A stretch of DNA of 64,000 nt from Chloroflexota bacterium (GCA_014584575.1 JACTMP010000076.1:1-64000); one strand, 5' to 3'. Positions 7,462 to 16,636 are shown, counted from the stretch's first letter. The notes: generated by a model from the letters alone, not told the origin. A program made the numbers and translations.

Positions 7462-9381
7462 ATGGACGAACAACCTGATAATCGCCCTTCCATCCCCACC
7501 TGGGTCTGGATTGTGGCTATCTTTATTATCATTCTGGGCCTGCAACTGTTCCTGAGCGGTAATTTTACCCGCAGCCAGGCCACGCCTATGACCGACTTTG
7601 TCAAAGCGGTGCAAGGTGGCCGGGTAGACGAAATCGTCATCAGCGGCGACAAATTAGAGGCGCTCAACAACGGCCAATCTGTCACCTATGCCTTCAAGGA
7701 TTCTCAGCAAAGCTATTCCGAAGCCCTGGCCTATTACGGCCTGGATGGAGCCGCCCTGGAAGAGTTAGGTGTGGCAGTGGTGGTGAATGACCAATCCATT
7801 CGCAACAACTTGTTCACCCTTTTCATCACCTTAGGCCCCATTTTGCTGCTCATCTGGATATTCACACGGGGCTTCCGCCAGATGCAAGGGGGTGGGGGCA
7901 ACAGCATCTTTGGCTTCGGCCGTAGCCGCGCTCGCAACCTGAGCGACGCCGACCGCCCCACCGTCACCTTTGATGATGTGGCCGGCGTGGACGAGGCTAA
8001 ACTGGAATTGCAGGAAGTGGTGCAGTTCCTGCGCGAACCGGAGAAATTTGTGCAAGTGGGGGCGCGCATCCCCAAAGGTGTCCTCATGGTTGGCCCGCCC
8101 GGAACGGGCAAGACGCTGCTGGCGCGGGCGGTAGCGGGTGAGGCCGGTGTGCCCTTCTTCCACATCTCCGGCTCTGAATTTGTGGAAATGTTTGTCGGCG
8201 TCGGCGCCAGCCGCGTGCGCGACTTGTTCGACAAGGCCAAAGCGGGTGCGCCTTCCATCGTCTTTGTGGACGAAATTGATGCCGTGGGCCGCCAGCGCGG
8301 CGCTGGCCTGGGCGGCGGGCACGACGAACGTGAGCAAACCCTCAACCAGATTTTGGTGGAAATGGATGGGTTTGATAATGACACCAATGTTATTGTGATG
8401 GCGGCTACCAATCGAGCCGATATTTTAGACCCGGCGTTGTTGCGCCCCGGCCGATTTGACCGCAAGGTGTTTGTGGACTTGCCGGACATCAAAGGGCGCG
8501 AGAAAATTTTGCAGGTTCATTCACGCGGCAAGCCGATTTCCAAAGAAGTGGATATGCGTGAATTTGCCCGGTTGACGGCCGGTTTTTCCGGGGCTGACCT
8601 GGAAAACCTGCTCAATGAGGCCGCCATTTTTGCCGCCCGGCGTGACAAGCGCACCATTGGTCGCCTGGAGTTTCAGGATGCCTTTGACCGGGTGGCTATG
8701 GGGCCGGAAAAGAAGAGCCGGGTGATGAGCCAGGAAGACAAAGAAACGGTGGCCTACCATGAGGCCGGTCACGCGGTCGTCAGTTTCTTCCTGGCCAATA
8801 CGGACCCGGTGCAGAAAATTACGATTGTGCCACGCGGCCGGGCCGGCGGTTATGTGCTCTCGCTGCCGGAAGACCGGATGGTTCATTCGCGGGAGTTTAT
8901 CCTGGACAATATCTGCTGGGCGTTGGGCGGTCGGGCGGCCGAGGAAGTGTTTTTTGGCCGCCTGACGACGGGCGCTTCGGCCGATTTGCAACAGAGTACG
9001 CGGCAGGCGCGGGCGATGGTGATGCGTTTTGGCATGTCTGACCGGCTGGGGCTGCCGATTTATGGCGATGAAGGGGGCAATCCCTTCCTGGGCCGGGATT
9101 ATGGCCTGGGGGCGCGTGATTACAGCGAAGAGGTAGCCCGCCTGATTGACGAGGAAGTGAAGCGGATTTTGGAAGAGCAGTATGAGCGGGCGGTGACAGT
9201 CATCCGCGACAACCGGCGGCGCGTGCAGCGGCTGGTGGAGGTGCTGATGGAACTGGAAACGCTGGATCGGGATACGTTTGAGGCGTTGATGAATGATCCG
9301 GGGCTGACTGAGAATGTGGTGGTGGTGGAAGGGGAAGCGGAATTGGTCATGGATACGGCCGAGGCGGTTATGGGCGACTAG
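7462..9381 (+). CDS. ftsH: ATP-dependent zinc metalloprotease FtsH
   Basis: A 639-residue membrane AAA+ protease of usual length. Order: TM1 (about residues 14-34), an extracytoplasmic domain, and TM2 (about 113-135). The AAA module follows with Walker A GPPGTGKT, Walker B VFVDEIDAVG and the SRH segment LRPGRFDRKV. The M41 protease domain carries the zinc site HEAGH (in VAYHEAGHAVVSFF). It degrades membrane and soluble regulatory proteins and acts as a hexamer. The key residues are present. A rho-independent terminator follows at 9429. Confidence 0.97.
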   Translation: MDEQPDNRPSIPTWVWIVAIFIIILGLQLFLSGNFTRSQATPMTDFVKAVQGGRVDEIVISGDKLEALNNGQSVTYAFKDSQQSYSEALAYYGLDGAALEELGVAVVVNDQSIRNNLFTLFITLGPILLLIWIFTRGFRQMQGGGGNSIFGFGRSRARNLSDADRPTVTFDDVAGVDEAKLELQEVVQFLREPEKFVQVGARIPKGVLMVGPPGTGKTLLARAVAGEAGVPFFHISGSEFVEMFVGVGASRVRDLFDKAKAGAPSIVFVDEIDAVGRQRGAGLGGGHDEREQTLNQILVEMDGFDNDTNVIVMAATNRADILDPALLRPGRFDRKVFVDLPDIKGREKILQVHSRGKPISKEVDMREFARLTAGFSGADLENLLNEAAIFAARRDKRTIGRLEFQDAFDRVAMGPEKKSRVMSQEDKETVAYHEAGHAVVSFFLANTDPVQKITIVPRGRAGGYVLSLPEDRMVHSREFILDNICWALGGRAAEEVFFGRLTTGASADLQQSTRQARAMVMRFGMSDRLGLPIYGDEGGNPFLGRDYGLGARDYSEEVARLIDEEVKRILEEQYERAVTVIRDNRRRVQRLVEVLMELETLDRDTFEALMNDPGLTENVVVVEGEAELVMDTAEAVMGD

Positions 9382-9428
9382 CTGTGATGGCCGACTAATT
9401 GCTCAATTGTTAACAGATTTGCATAATT

Positions 9429-9460
9429 GCCCTTTGCCCGCCTGGGTGGAGGGCTTTTTT
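9429..9460 (+). terminator. Rho-independent terminator after ftsH
   Basis: The short stem GCCCT/AGGGC (9429-9433 and 9450-9454) is followed directly by six T residues. Confidence 0.75.
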
Positions 9461-9529
9461 GTTGGCGGACTTTTAACGTGATGCGTGATGCATGAAAACG
9501 TATCCCACACATCACGAGAGGAACGGCTA

Positions 9530-10318
9530 ATGAGTGAAGAGATTGAGTTGAGACAAACGGGGGCGGTGTTGACGGTGGCGTTGAATCGGCCGGCCGTCCA
9601 TAATGCCCTGACGCCGGCGATGATGCAGCAGTTAACGGCCGTGTTCCAGACCATGAACGGCCGTGACGAGGTGCGGGTGGTGGTGCTAACGGGCAACGGC
9701 CGTACCTTTTGCGCCGGGGCTGACCTGAGCCATATGCTGGCCGCCGGTCAGTTTTCATTCGAAGATAATGTGCGCGACGCCGAAACCATTTTTGACCTGC
9801 TGCTGATGATGGAGCAGTGCCCAAAGCCCATCGTAGGGCGGGTGAACGGCACGGCCGTTGGCGGTGGCGTGGGGTTGGTTAGCTGCTGTGACATCGTGGT
9901 GGCGGTGGAGCGGGCGAAGTTCAGCTTTAGTGAAGTACATCTGGGGCTGGTACCGGCCGTCATCTCGCCCTTTGTGTTGGGCAAGATGGGGGCCACACAC
10001 GGCCGTGAACTTTTCCTGACCGGCGAACGCTTCTCGGCCGAACGCGCCAGAGAAGCCGGCCTGGTGCAATATGTGGTGTCTGAAGCGGAATTGGACGCCA
10101 AAGTCAACGAGTTGGTGGGGATGCTGTTGATGGGCGCGCCGGGGGCGCAGGCAGCGGTGAAACAGTTGGTGCGCACTGTCGCCGGGCGGCCGAAAGAAGA
10201 GGTACGCGACTACACCGCCAACCTCATCGCCCAGCGGCGCAACAGTGAAGAAGGAATGGAAGGGATGAGCGCCTTCTTGCAAAAACGCAAACCGGTTTGG
10301 CAGGAAAATCAATTGTAG
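9530..10318 (+). CDS. Enoyl-CoA hydratase/isomerase family, methylglutaconyl-CoA hydratase-like
   Basis: A 262-residue crotonase-fold protein. The oxyanion-hole segments are visible: FCAGADLSHM and NGTAVGGGVGL. In the catalytic region the sequence is FSEVHLGLVPAVISPFV. This resembles 3-methylglutaconyl-CoA hydratases (LiuC/AUH; SEVxLGLxPAxISP) more than classical enoyl-CoA hydratases, because the second catalytic Glu position is not the usual one. A role in leucine breakdown is therefore plausible but unproven. The ATG at 9530 has GAGAGG upstream. It converges with, and overlaps by 10 bp, the gene at 10309. Confidence 0.85.
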   Translation: MSEEIELRQTGAVLTVALNRPAVHNALTPAMMQQLTAVFQTMNGRDEVRVVVLTGNGRTFCAGADLSHMLAAGQFSFEDNVRDAETIFDLLLMMEQCPKPIVGRVNGTAVGGGVGLVSCCDIVVAVERAKFSFSEVHLGLVPAVISPFVLGKMGATHGRELFLTGERFSAERAREAGLVQYVVSEAELDAKVNELVGMLLMGAPGAQAAVKQLVRTVAGRPKEEVRDYTANLIAQRRNSEEGMEGMSAFLQKRKPVWQENQL

Positions 10319-10656
10319 CGCCGGAAAAAATCATGTTTGCCGGTAAGGGTAGCCAGGCGCATGGTCAGGGCACGGCCGTCGGCCACTTCCCAGGCCACCG
10401 TCACCCGCCTGCCCACCAATTGCACCACCAGCGCCCAATACGGCCTGGCAAACTGCTCCTTGTCGCGCCCTTCCCCCGTGTTTGATTCCTGGCTGCCCGC
10501 GACCAGTTCCAGCAGCCGCACCATATACTTTTCAGCGGCGTCAATCACCGCCAGCACCTCAGCGCGAAACAGAGCGCGGATAATGTCCCCATCGGGCAGC
10601 CGCCACACAAACTGCACCAGGAACAGATCGCCAATTTGCAAGTGAGTTTCAGACAT
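10309..10656 (-). CDS. Small hypothetical protein
   Basis: 115 residues, no recognised family. It looks like a compact alpha/beta domain (LQIGDLFLVQFVWRLPDGD, then ALVVQLVGRRVTVAWEVADG). No signal peptide or membrane helix is visible. I chose the ATG at 10656 because the longer reading begins in an iterated AATCTCC repeat. The 3' end overlaps the convergent hydratase gene by 10 bp. Confidence 0.55.
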   Translation of the reverse strand: MSETHLQIGDLFLVQFVWRLPDGDIIRALFRAEVLAVIDAAEKYMVRLLELVAGSQESNTGEGRDKEQFARPYWALVVQLVGRRVTVAWEVADGRALTMRLATLTGKHDFFRRYN

Positions 10657-10661
10657 AAAAA

Positions 10662-10722
10662 AAGAGATTGGAGAGTGGTGAGTAGAGATTAAAAAATCTC
10701 CAATCCCCAATCCCCAATCTCC
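10662..10722. repeat. GAGATTG/CAATCTC iterated-word hairpin
   Basis: GAGATTGGAGAG and related words are followed by inverse copies (AATCTCCAATCCCCAATCCCC). This is one of several intergenic elements using the same GAGATTG word (12419, 17644, 18504, 22002, 40725, 43924). Confidence 0.7.
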
Positions 10723-10739
10723 ATTACCAAATCACTCAA

Positions 10740-11840
10740 TTACCGGATCGCCAATTCCGTCGTCTTGTCAAAGAGGTGCATATTGTGCATATCCATCACC
10801 AGTTGCACCTGGTTGCCGGTGTTGACTTGCAGGCGAGTGTCCACGGTAGCTACCATGCTGTTTTTGCCCGCATTCACATACAAATGCAGTTCGTGGCCCA
10901 GCAATTCCACCACTTCCACTATGCCTTCTAGTGGCGAGGCGTCAATGCCGGGCGGGGCAAACTGGGGCGCGTGCAGATGTTCCGGGCGCATCCCAAAGAT
11001 GACTTCTTTGCCCACGTAGTTGTTGAGTGCCTGTTTGCGCTCTTCGGGCACATGGACGCGAAAATCGCCGGTATCAATAAACAGGCGACCCTCTTCACCA
11101 ACCAGGGTGGCATCGAAAAAGTTCATGCTGGGGCTACCAATAAAACCGGCAACAAAGACGTTGCCGGGCGTGTTGTACAGATTGCGCGGTGTATCAATTT
11201 GTTGCAAGAGACCATCGCTCATAACGGCAATCCGGTCGCCCATGGTCATGGCCTCTACCTGATCGTGGGTGACGTAGATGAAGGTTGTGCCCAGGCGGCG
11301 ATGCAACTGGCTGATTTCGGCGCGGGCAGAGACGCGCAGTTTGGCGTCCAGGTTGGAGAGCGGTTCGTCCATGAGGAAGACGGCTGGTTCGCGCACAATG
11401 GCCCGGCCAACAGCCACACGTTGCCGCTGACCGCCGGAGAGGGCTTTGGGCTTGCGGTCTAGCAAATGGGTCAAGCCCAGGCTTTCTGCGGCTTCTTTCA
11501 CGCGGCGGTCAATTTCGGCTTTAGGCGTTTTGCGCAGTTTCAGACCAAAAGCCATATTGTCATACACACTCATGTGGGGGTAAAGTGCGTATGATTGGAA
11601 AACCATAGCGATGTCCCGATCTTTGGGGGGCACATCATTGACCACCCGGTCGCCAATGAGGATTTCGCCTTCGGTTACTTCTTCCAACCCGGCTAACATA
11701 CGCAAACTGGTAGATTTGCCGCAACCGGAGGGGCCTACAAAGACGACAAATTCTTTGTCGGCGATCTCCATGTTTAGGTCGGAGATGACGGTAATGTCGC
11801 CAAATCGTTTGTATACGTGTCGGTATGTTACACCTGCCAT
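10740..11840 (-). CDS. Carbohydrate ABC transporter ATP-binding protein (MalK/UgpC/MsmX type)
   Basis: A 366-residue ATPase. The nucleotide-binding domain has Walker A GPSGCGKST, signature LSGGQRQRVAVGRAI, Walker B FLMDEPLSNLD and the H-loop YVTHDQVEAMTMGD. A C-terminal regulatory TOBE/OB region (about 240-366) is typical of MalK-like subunits. The ATG at 11840 follows GAGGAG. No permease or binding-protein genes are adjacent, so it probably energises several sugar importers encoded elsewhere, as MsmX does. Confidence 0.9.
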   Translation of the reverse strand: MAGVTYRHVYKRFGDITVISDLNMEIADKEFVVFVGPSGCGKSTSLRMLAGLEEVTEGEILIGDRVVNDVPPKDRDIAMVFQSYALYPHMSVYDNMAFGLKLRKTPKAEIDRRVKEAAESLGLTHLLDRKPKALSGGQRQRVAVGRAIVREPAVFLMDEPLSNLDAKLRVSARAEISQLHRRLGTTFIYVTHDQVEAMTMGDRIAVMSDGLLQQIDTPRNLYNTPGNVFVAGFIGSPSMNFFDATLVGEEGRLFIDTGDFRVHVPEERKQALNNYVGKEVIFGMRPEHLHAPQFAPPGIDASPLEGIVEVVELLGHELHLYVNAGKNSMVATVDTRLQVNTGNQVQLVMDMHNMHLFDKTTELAIR

Positions 11841-12065
11841 TTGATTCTCCTCAAGGGGTTTGTATGGGTGAATGGTGGCTACAGCCATAGATGGCCACAG
11901 CCACAAGATTGTCACAACCATACCAGAATTTTGTCAATAATGGGGAAACTATAGTAAGAGGGGGTGGTTCTGTCAAAGAAACGGGGGAAACTGTCTAATG
12001 TCGTGGTGTTTTCGCCTGAGGGATGGGAACGAAATGCGTGGGTTTTTTCTTATCACTCATCATGT

Positions 12066-12416
12066 CTAACGTTGACGAGGGTTAATGGTGATCAAGCCAT
12101 CGAGCACGGCCGTTTCCAGCACACTATCCGGTAACTCTTCTGGCATATTCCCGGCAAACTCATTCACCCAGTTGGCGACGCTCTGGTGATTGACGGCCAG
12201 GATACGAGAAATCATGCGCAGGCTGACCCCTTCCAGAAAGAGCGTCAGGGCTTGCAGCCGAATGTCGTCATCGTAGCCCCGGCTCTTGGGGGCGGGGGTG
12301 TAGCGGCAGCTACACCATTTGCAGCGGTATCGCTGGCTGCCGGCGGGGGTGCTGCCATCTTTAATTTGCCGGGAATGGTTATGGCAGGCCGGACAGATGG
12401 GGTGGTGGTCGTTCAT
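12066..12416 (-). CDS. IS1 InsA-like zinc-ribbon/HTH protein (solo)
   Basis: A 116-residue protein. An N-terminal zinc ribbon (CPACHNHSRQIKDG, then RYRCKWCSCRY) is followed by a helix-turn-helix (SLRMISRILAVNHQSVANWV). This is the architecture of InsA, the DNA-binding ORF of IS1-family elements. No InsB/DDE catalytic ORF or terminal inverted repeats are visible nearby. It is therefore either a relic of an IS1-type element or a domesticated DNA-binding protein. The reading frame is intact. Confidence 0.7.
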   Translation of the reverse strand: MNDHHPICPACHNHSRQIKDGSTPAGSQRYRCKWCSCRYTPAPKSRGYDDDIRLQALTLFLEGVSLRMISRILAVNHQSVANWVNEFAGNMPEELPDSVLETAVLDGLITINPRQR

Positions 12417-12418
12417 AT

Positions 12419-12452
12419 AGAGATTGGAGATTGAGTAATCTGCGATCTCCGT
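12419..12452. repeat. GAGATTG iterated-word element
   Basis: GAGATTGGAGATTGAG followed by an imperfect inverse (AATCTGCGATCTCC) fills the gap between the InsA-like gene and the Ser/Thr kinase gene. Confidence 0.6.
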
Positions 12453-12455
12453 TGT

Positions 12456-13433
12456 TTACAATATGGTCAATACCAGCGCCAGTAGCAGAAGCGCCAGCAG
12501 AATAAACACGGCCGTGCGGTTGGCGGCCAGAGCGTCACTCCACACGGAAGCTGTTGGGGATTCAGGGCGGCGACCGGGTGGTTTTTGCAGCCCAAATAAC
12601 ACCTGGCGAAATTCATCAACGGTAGACGGCCGTTCATTGGGGTGCATGGCCATAGCCCACATGATGGCTTCAGAGACCGTTTCTGACAGCGCCGGGTTAA
12701 TGCGTTGCGGCGGCTGCAAAACGGCCGGATTCAGGAAGCGGGCTTTGGCGTCCGGCGGTGGGTAATTGGTGAGCAGGTGGTAAAAGGTAGCGCCCAGGGC
12801 ATAAATGTCGGTGCGGGCGTCGGTGTGGCCGCCGTCGCCGCCATACTGCTCCAGCGGTGTGTAAAGCGCTGTGCCCCGCCCCTGAACGACGGTAATGGTG
12901 CGGGCATCATCATGCAGCATCACCTTCACCAGACCAAAATCTACCAATTTGATACGGCCGTGCGGCGTCAACTTGATATTCGAGGGTTTAATATCGCGGT
13001 GTAACACTGGCGGTTTTTGTTCGTGCAGGTAATGGAGGGCGTCTATGATTTGTTCGGCCCAAGCCAGCACCGATTTTTCCGGCAAGGGGCCATCATTGGC
13101 GCGCAAAATCTGGCTGAGATCGTCGCCGGGCACATAATCCATCACCAGATAGTCACGGCCGTTTTCACTGAAAAAGTCAGAAACTTTGGGCAGGCTGGGA
13201 TGGTCAAGCTGGGCCAGCACGCTGGCTTCCTTCAAAAATTGCGCCTGCGCCTGCGCCTGCGCCTCTGGGCCGGCATTCTCATCCGGCTGCACCACCTTGA
13301 TGGCGCACTGTCGCCCCGGTAGACGCAAATCCTCCGCCCGATATACGCTACCCATACCCCCCTGACCAACAATGTTGGTTAGTCGGTAACGTTCGCGTAA
13401 AATTGTGCCATCTTGTACCAATGTCATCATCAT
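12456..13433 (-). CDS. Membrane-anchored Ser/Thr protein kinase (PknB type)
   Basis: A 325-residue Hanks-type kinase. Visible motifs are the Gly-rich loop VGQGGMGSVYRAED, the ATP Lys in CAIKVV, the catalytic loop HRDIKPSN and DFGLVK. A single C-terminal transmembrane helix (about residues 307-325) has almost nothing beyond it, so the kinase faces the cytoplasm with no external sensor. An Ala-Gln repeat (AQAQAQAQ, about residues 60-67) comes from a GCCTGC microsatellite. It is divergent from an FHA-domain regulator gene 101 bp away, a likely partner because FHA domains bind phospho-Thr. Confidence 0.9.
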   Translation of the reverse strand: MMMTLVQDGTILRERYRLTNIVGQGGMGSVYRAEDLRLPGRQCAIKVVQPDENAGPEAQAQAQAQFLKEASVLAQLDHPSLPKVSDFFSENGRDYLVMDYVPGDDLSQILRANDGPLPEKSVLAWAEQIIDALHYLHEQKPPVLHRDIKPSNIKLTPHGRIKLVDFGLVKVMLHDDARTITVVQGRGTALYTPLEQYGGDGGHTDARTDIYALGATFYHLLTNYPPPDAKARFLNPAVLQPPQRINPALSETVSEAIMWAMAMHPNERPSTVDEFRQVLFGLQKPPGRRPESPTASVWSDALAANRTAVFILLALLLLALVLTIL

Positions 13434-13534
13434 TTGCAGTGAATAGCCTTTGCACTTTACGGCTCTAAATGATTCCTATTATAATCCATCCTGGCAAAGA
13501 TCACTTTTACGCTCATAATGGAGGGGCAACAAAA

Positions 13535-14179
13535 ATGAATGAACAACCAGTTCTGGTAATACGAGAGGGGCAGTTGGCCGGGCAACGCTGGGTCATTGAT
13601 ACGGACGAATTTCTGATTGGCCGGGGTGCAGATTGCCAGATCGTCTTGCCAGAGCGGCAGGTGTCACGCCATCACATCAGGATTACGCATGAAACCGGCC
13701 GTTACATCCTGCACGATCTGGGCAGCAAAAACGGCACCCATTTGAACGGCCGTCTCTTTGAAGGCTCCACCCAATTGCAAGATGGCGACGAAATCTCCAT
13801 CGCCCTTTGTGTCAAGTTGGTGTTCGTGGGCACAGATGCCACCATCCCACTTACCTTTGAACCACCCCAGCTACAGGGACAGTTAGTCTTGGATGACGCA
13901 CAGCGTGCTGTTTTCATCAATGGTAAAGAATTGTCCCCGCCGCTTTCTCTGGCCCAATTCCGCCTGCTGGAACTATTACACCAGGCGCGGGGGGCGGTTA
14001 TCACTCGTGATGAGATTGTGGACACGGTCTGGCCCGGCACCGACGGCCTGGGTGTGTCCGAGCAGGCCATTGACGCTCTGGTGCGCCGCCTTCGTGACCG
14101 GCTGATGGAACTGGACGAGCACAACTACATCGTCACCGTGCGCGGCCATGGCTTCCGCCTGGATAACGATCCTCACTAA
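13535..14179 (+). CDS. FHA domain - winged-helix transcriptional regulator
   Basis: A 214-residue protein. The N-terminal FHA domain (about residues 5-100) has the phosphothreonine-binding features IGRGADC, VSRHH and LHDLGSKNGTHLNG. The C-terminal OmpR-type winged helix (about 115-212) contains SLAQFRLLELLHQARGAVITRDE and a YIVTVRGHGFRL wing. There is no receiver domain, so control is probably by phospho-Thr binding. The adjacent divergent Ser/Thr kinase is the obvious candidate partner. The ATG at 13535 has GGAGG upstream. Confidence 0.88.
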   Translation: MNEQPVLVIREGQLAGQRWVIDTDEFLIGRGADCQIVLPERQVSRHHIRITHETGRYILHDLGSKNGTHLNGRLFEGSTQLQDGDEISIALCVKLVFVGTDATIPLTFEPPQLQGQLVLDDAQRAVFINGKELSPPLSLAQFRLLELLHQARGAVITRDEIVDTVWPGTDGLGVSEQAIDALVRRLRDRLMELDEHNYIVTVRGHGFRLDNDPH

Positions 14180-14185
14180 AAGGCC

Positions 14186-15538
14186 CTAATTCCAACGTTT
14201 TTTGATTTCTTCGGCTACACGCTGACCGCTTTCAAGCGCGCCTTCCATATAGCCCTGGTGTACGGCCGTGTGCTCCCCGGCCACATACATCCGCTCCCAG
14301 GGTTGGCGTAGCATCTGCCAGTAGGCGGTCACGTCACCGGGCTTAAAAAGGGCATAACCACCCTGGCTAAACGGCTCGTTCAGCCAGGCGATGGTGCGAG
14401 CATGGCTTACCAGCGCGGCCGAACCGGGGAATAGCTGGTCAAGTTGGGTCACGGCCGTGACAATTCTCCCCTGGTCAGACATTGCCGAAAAATCGGCGCC
14501 CGCTTGCGCGCCTGTGTACACCGTCAGAATGCCGCTATCGCCGGGTTGGGACATGGTTGGTTGCCAGGTGCAGGTGATGGGTAGGTCGGTGAGCAGGCTG
14601 CCGCGCCAGCGCCACTCCTCCCAGAAGCGCCGCCGGTACTGGATCATCACTTTGGTGACGGGGGCACAGTTGAGTTTATGGAACATTGTCTGATGGGCAG
14701 CGGGCAGCGGGGGATCAAAGGTGATGTTCCGGGCAGGGCCGGGAGGGATGGCGAGGACGACGCAGGTGGTTTCGATACTGTTTTGGCGCCCTTCCTGCTG
14801 GAAACTAACCCACGAGCGGGATTTGTTAGATTGCACGGCCGTAACCACTGCCCCCAGCCGCACATCCGGTAATTCGGCTGCCATCCGCCGGGGAATCTGG
14901 TCCACGCCCCCCCGCACACGGAAACTGGCCCCTTCATCCTCCGGGTCACTGTAATAGAGTGCCCCCCAGCGCGCCAGTTCCAGCAGCGAAAGCTGATGCG
15001 GTTCGGCCAGATATTCAGAACGCAGGCGGGCTGTGAAGGTTTGTTTAGTCAGCGGGTGCAGCGCCAACCCGGTCAGCCAGTCGGCGGCAGATTGGCGGTC
15101 GAGTTCTTGTGCCTGCGGGGCGGCGAGCGGCTGGGCGGGGTCGGGCACGGCCGTGCCCAGTTTTGCCAATTCTCGCCACATCTGCTCAATTTCGGCGGCC
15201 AGGTCAAAGCCCCACAGGGCAACCTCATCAGCCTCACCATGCTTGCCGGCCAGGGCTAAACGGCGCGTCCATTCATCCATGCCGCGCACCGGATCCAGCG
15301 CCAGGCCAAATTCCTGCACCAGCGCCAGCATACGGCCGTGAATATCCTCAATAAACTCGCCGCCCGCCTCCGCATATTGGCCCTCGGCAAAACCGTCGCG
15401 CAGGGTGTAGGCGCGCCCACCTACCCGTGAGCGCGCTTCCAATATGGTCGTCCGCCAGCCGGCGTGGTGTAATGCCCGCGCTGCTGCCAGCCCGGCCAAC
15501 CCGGCGCCAATAATAGTGACATGGGGAGAGGAGGTCAT
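14186..15538 (-). CDS. FAD-dependent amine oxidase (flavin monoamine oxidase family)
   Basis: A 450-residue flavoprotein. The N-terminal dinucleotide fold is IIGAGLAGLAAARAL with the acidic end LEARSRVGGRAY. The C-terminal FAD motif is YVAGEHTAVHQGYMEGALES, as in monoamine oxidases. It is likely to oxidise an amine to an imine; the substrate is unknown. I start it at the ATG at 15538 so the Rossmann fold sits at the N-terminus. It converges with the FHA regulator. Confidence 0.85.
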   Translation of the reverse strand: MTSSPHVTIIGAGLAGLAAARALHHAGWRTTILEARSRVGGRAYTLRDGFAEGQYAEAGGEFIEDIHGRMLALVQEFGLALDPVRGMDEWTRRLALAGKHGEADEVALWGFDLAAEIEQMWRELAKLGTAVPDPAQPLAAPQAQELDRQSAADWLTGLALHPLTKQTFTARLRSEYLAEPHQLSLLELARWGALYYSDPEDEGASFRVRGGVDQIPRRMAAELPDVRLGAVVTAVQSNKSRSWVSFQQEGRQNSIETTCVVLAIPPGPARNITFDPPLPAAHQTMFHKLNCAPVTKVMIQYRRRFWEEWRWRGSLLTDLPITCTWQPTMSQPGDSGILTVYTGAQAGADFSAMSDQGRIVTAVTQLDQLFPGSAALVSHARTIAWLNEPFSQGGYALFKPGDVTAYWQMLRQPWERMYVAGEHTAVHQGYMEGALESGQRVAEEIKKRWN

Positions 15539-15612
15539 GAGTGATGGCCTTTTATACCAGCAATTCTCAGTTTGCTTTGCGGCGGCAGATAAATCTGCAC
15601 CAACAAGCGGCA

Positions 15613-15656
15613 AAGTCGGCCTTCGCCGACTATTTCCAGTCGGCGAAGGCCGACTT
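15613..15656. repeat. 18-bp perfect hairpin
   Basis: Arms at 15613-15630 and 15639-15656 are exact inverses around TATTTCCA. A further iterated stretch of ACTTGC words follows at 15684-15722. Both lie between the amine-oxidase and parB genes. Confidence 0.85.
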
Positions 15657-15766
15657 GCCGTTTTGCAAGTTACTCTGGCAAAAATCACCTGCAACTTGCG
15701 ACTTGCAACTTGCTACCTGCTACCAAAAAGAAAAATGTCAGTTTATGGCCTTGTTGAGTATGCTTG

Positions 15767-16636
15767 TCACGTTGGGCGAACGATTGTCTCATAGATCGTT
15801 TGCAGGTCTTCGTCATTGTAATAATGGATGACAACACGACCGCCCTGTCCACTTTTTTCGATGTTTACTCGTGTGCCAAGCGAATCAGCAAACTGGCGTT
15901 GCAAATCGGCCAGTTCAGGCGGCAAGGTGGACCGTTGTTTGGGGGCTGGTTTTGTTTCCGCCAGCAGTTTTTTCACCAACGCTTCTGTCTGGCGCACATT
16001 CAGGTCATGTTTGATGATCTGGTTCATGGCGGCGGTTTGGGCTTCAGGTGTGGGTAAAGGCAGCAGGGCACGGCCGTGCGCCCCGCTAATATCACCGTCT
16101 GAAACCGCCTGTTGGATATCAGGCGGCAGGTTGAGCAGGCGTACCAGGTTCGCCACCGTGGAACGTCCTTTGCCAACTCGTTTTGCTACCTCTTCCTGAA
16201 TCAGGCCAAATTCATCCATTAACTGTTGGTACGCATACGCCTCTTCCAGCGGATTCAGGTCGGCACGCTGGATGTTCTCGATGATTGCCAGTTCCAGCAT
16301 CTCCTGAGGCGTGGCCTCTTTGATGATGACCGGCACTTCCTCCAACCCGGCCTGTTGGCTGGCGCGCCACCGCCGTTCACCGGCAATCAGGGTATACTGC
16401 GCGCCATCTTGGGTGACGATAAGCGGCTGGATGAGACCGTGTTCGCGGATAGAGGCGGCCAGTTCAGCCAGCTTCTCCGCGTCCATTACGGTGCGTGGCT
16501 GGTGGGGGTTGGGTTGGATAGCGCTGATGGGCGCCTGCTGGACGCCGCTAAATACTTCATCGGCCCCGGAGGGCATCTCTGGGGCGCTGGGGATGAGGGC
16601 GTTCAGACCACGGCCGAGGCTGCGTTTTTTTGTCAT
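15767..16636 (-). CDS. parB: Chromosome-partitioning protein ParB
   Basis: A 289-residue ParB/Spo0J protein. The N-terminal ParA-interacting segment is KKRSLGRGLNALI. The CTP-binding ParB domain includes QPNPHQPR and the arginine motif GERRWRA. The KorB-type HTH (EEVAKRVGKGRSTVANLVRL) and a C-terminal dimerisation domain follow. It loads at parS sites to segregate the chromosome. No parA lies next to it, which is unusual: upstream are ABC exporter genes. The ParA-like protein at 23750 is a different, REC-fused type. No parS was identified. Confidence 0.95.
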   Translation of the reverse strand: MTKKRSLGRGLNALIPSAPEMPSGADEVFSGVQQAPISAIQPNPHQPRTVMDAEKLAELAASIREHGLIQPLIVTQDGAQYTLIAGERRWRASQQAGLEEVPVIIKEATPQEMLELAIIENIQRADLNPLEEAYAYQQLMDEFGLIQEEVAKRVGKGRSTVANLVRLLNLPPDIQQAVSDGDISGAHGRALLPLPTPEAQTAAMNQIIKHDLNVRQTEALVKKLLAETKPAPKQRSTLPPELADLQRQFADSLGTRVNIEKSGQGGRVVIHYYNDEDLQTIYETIVRPT

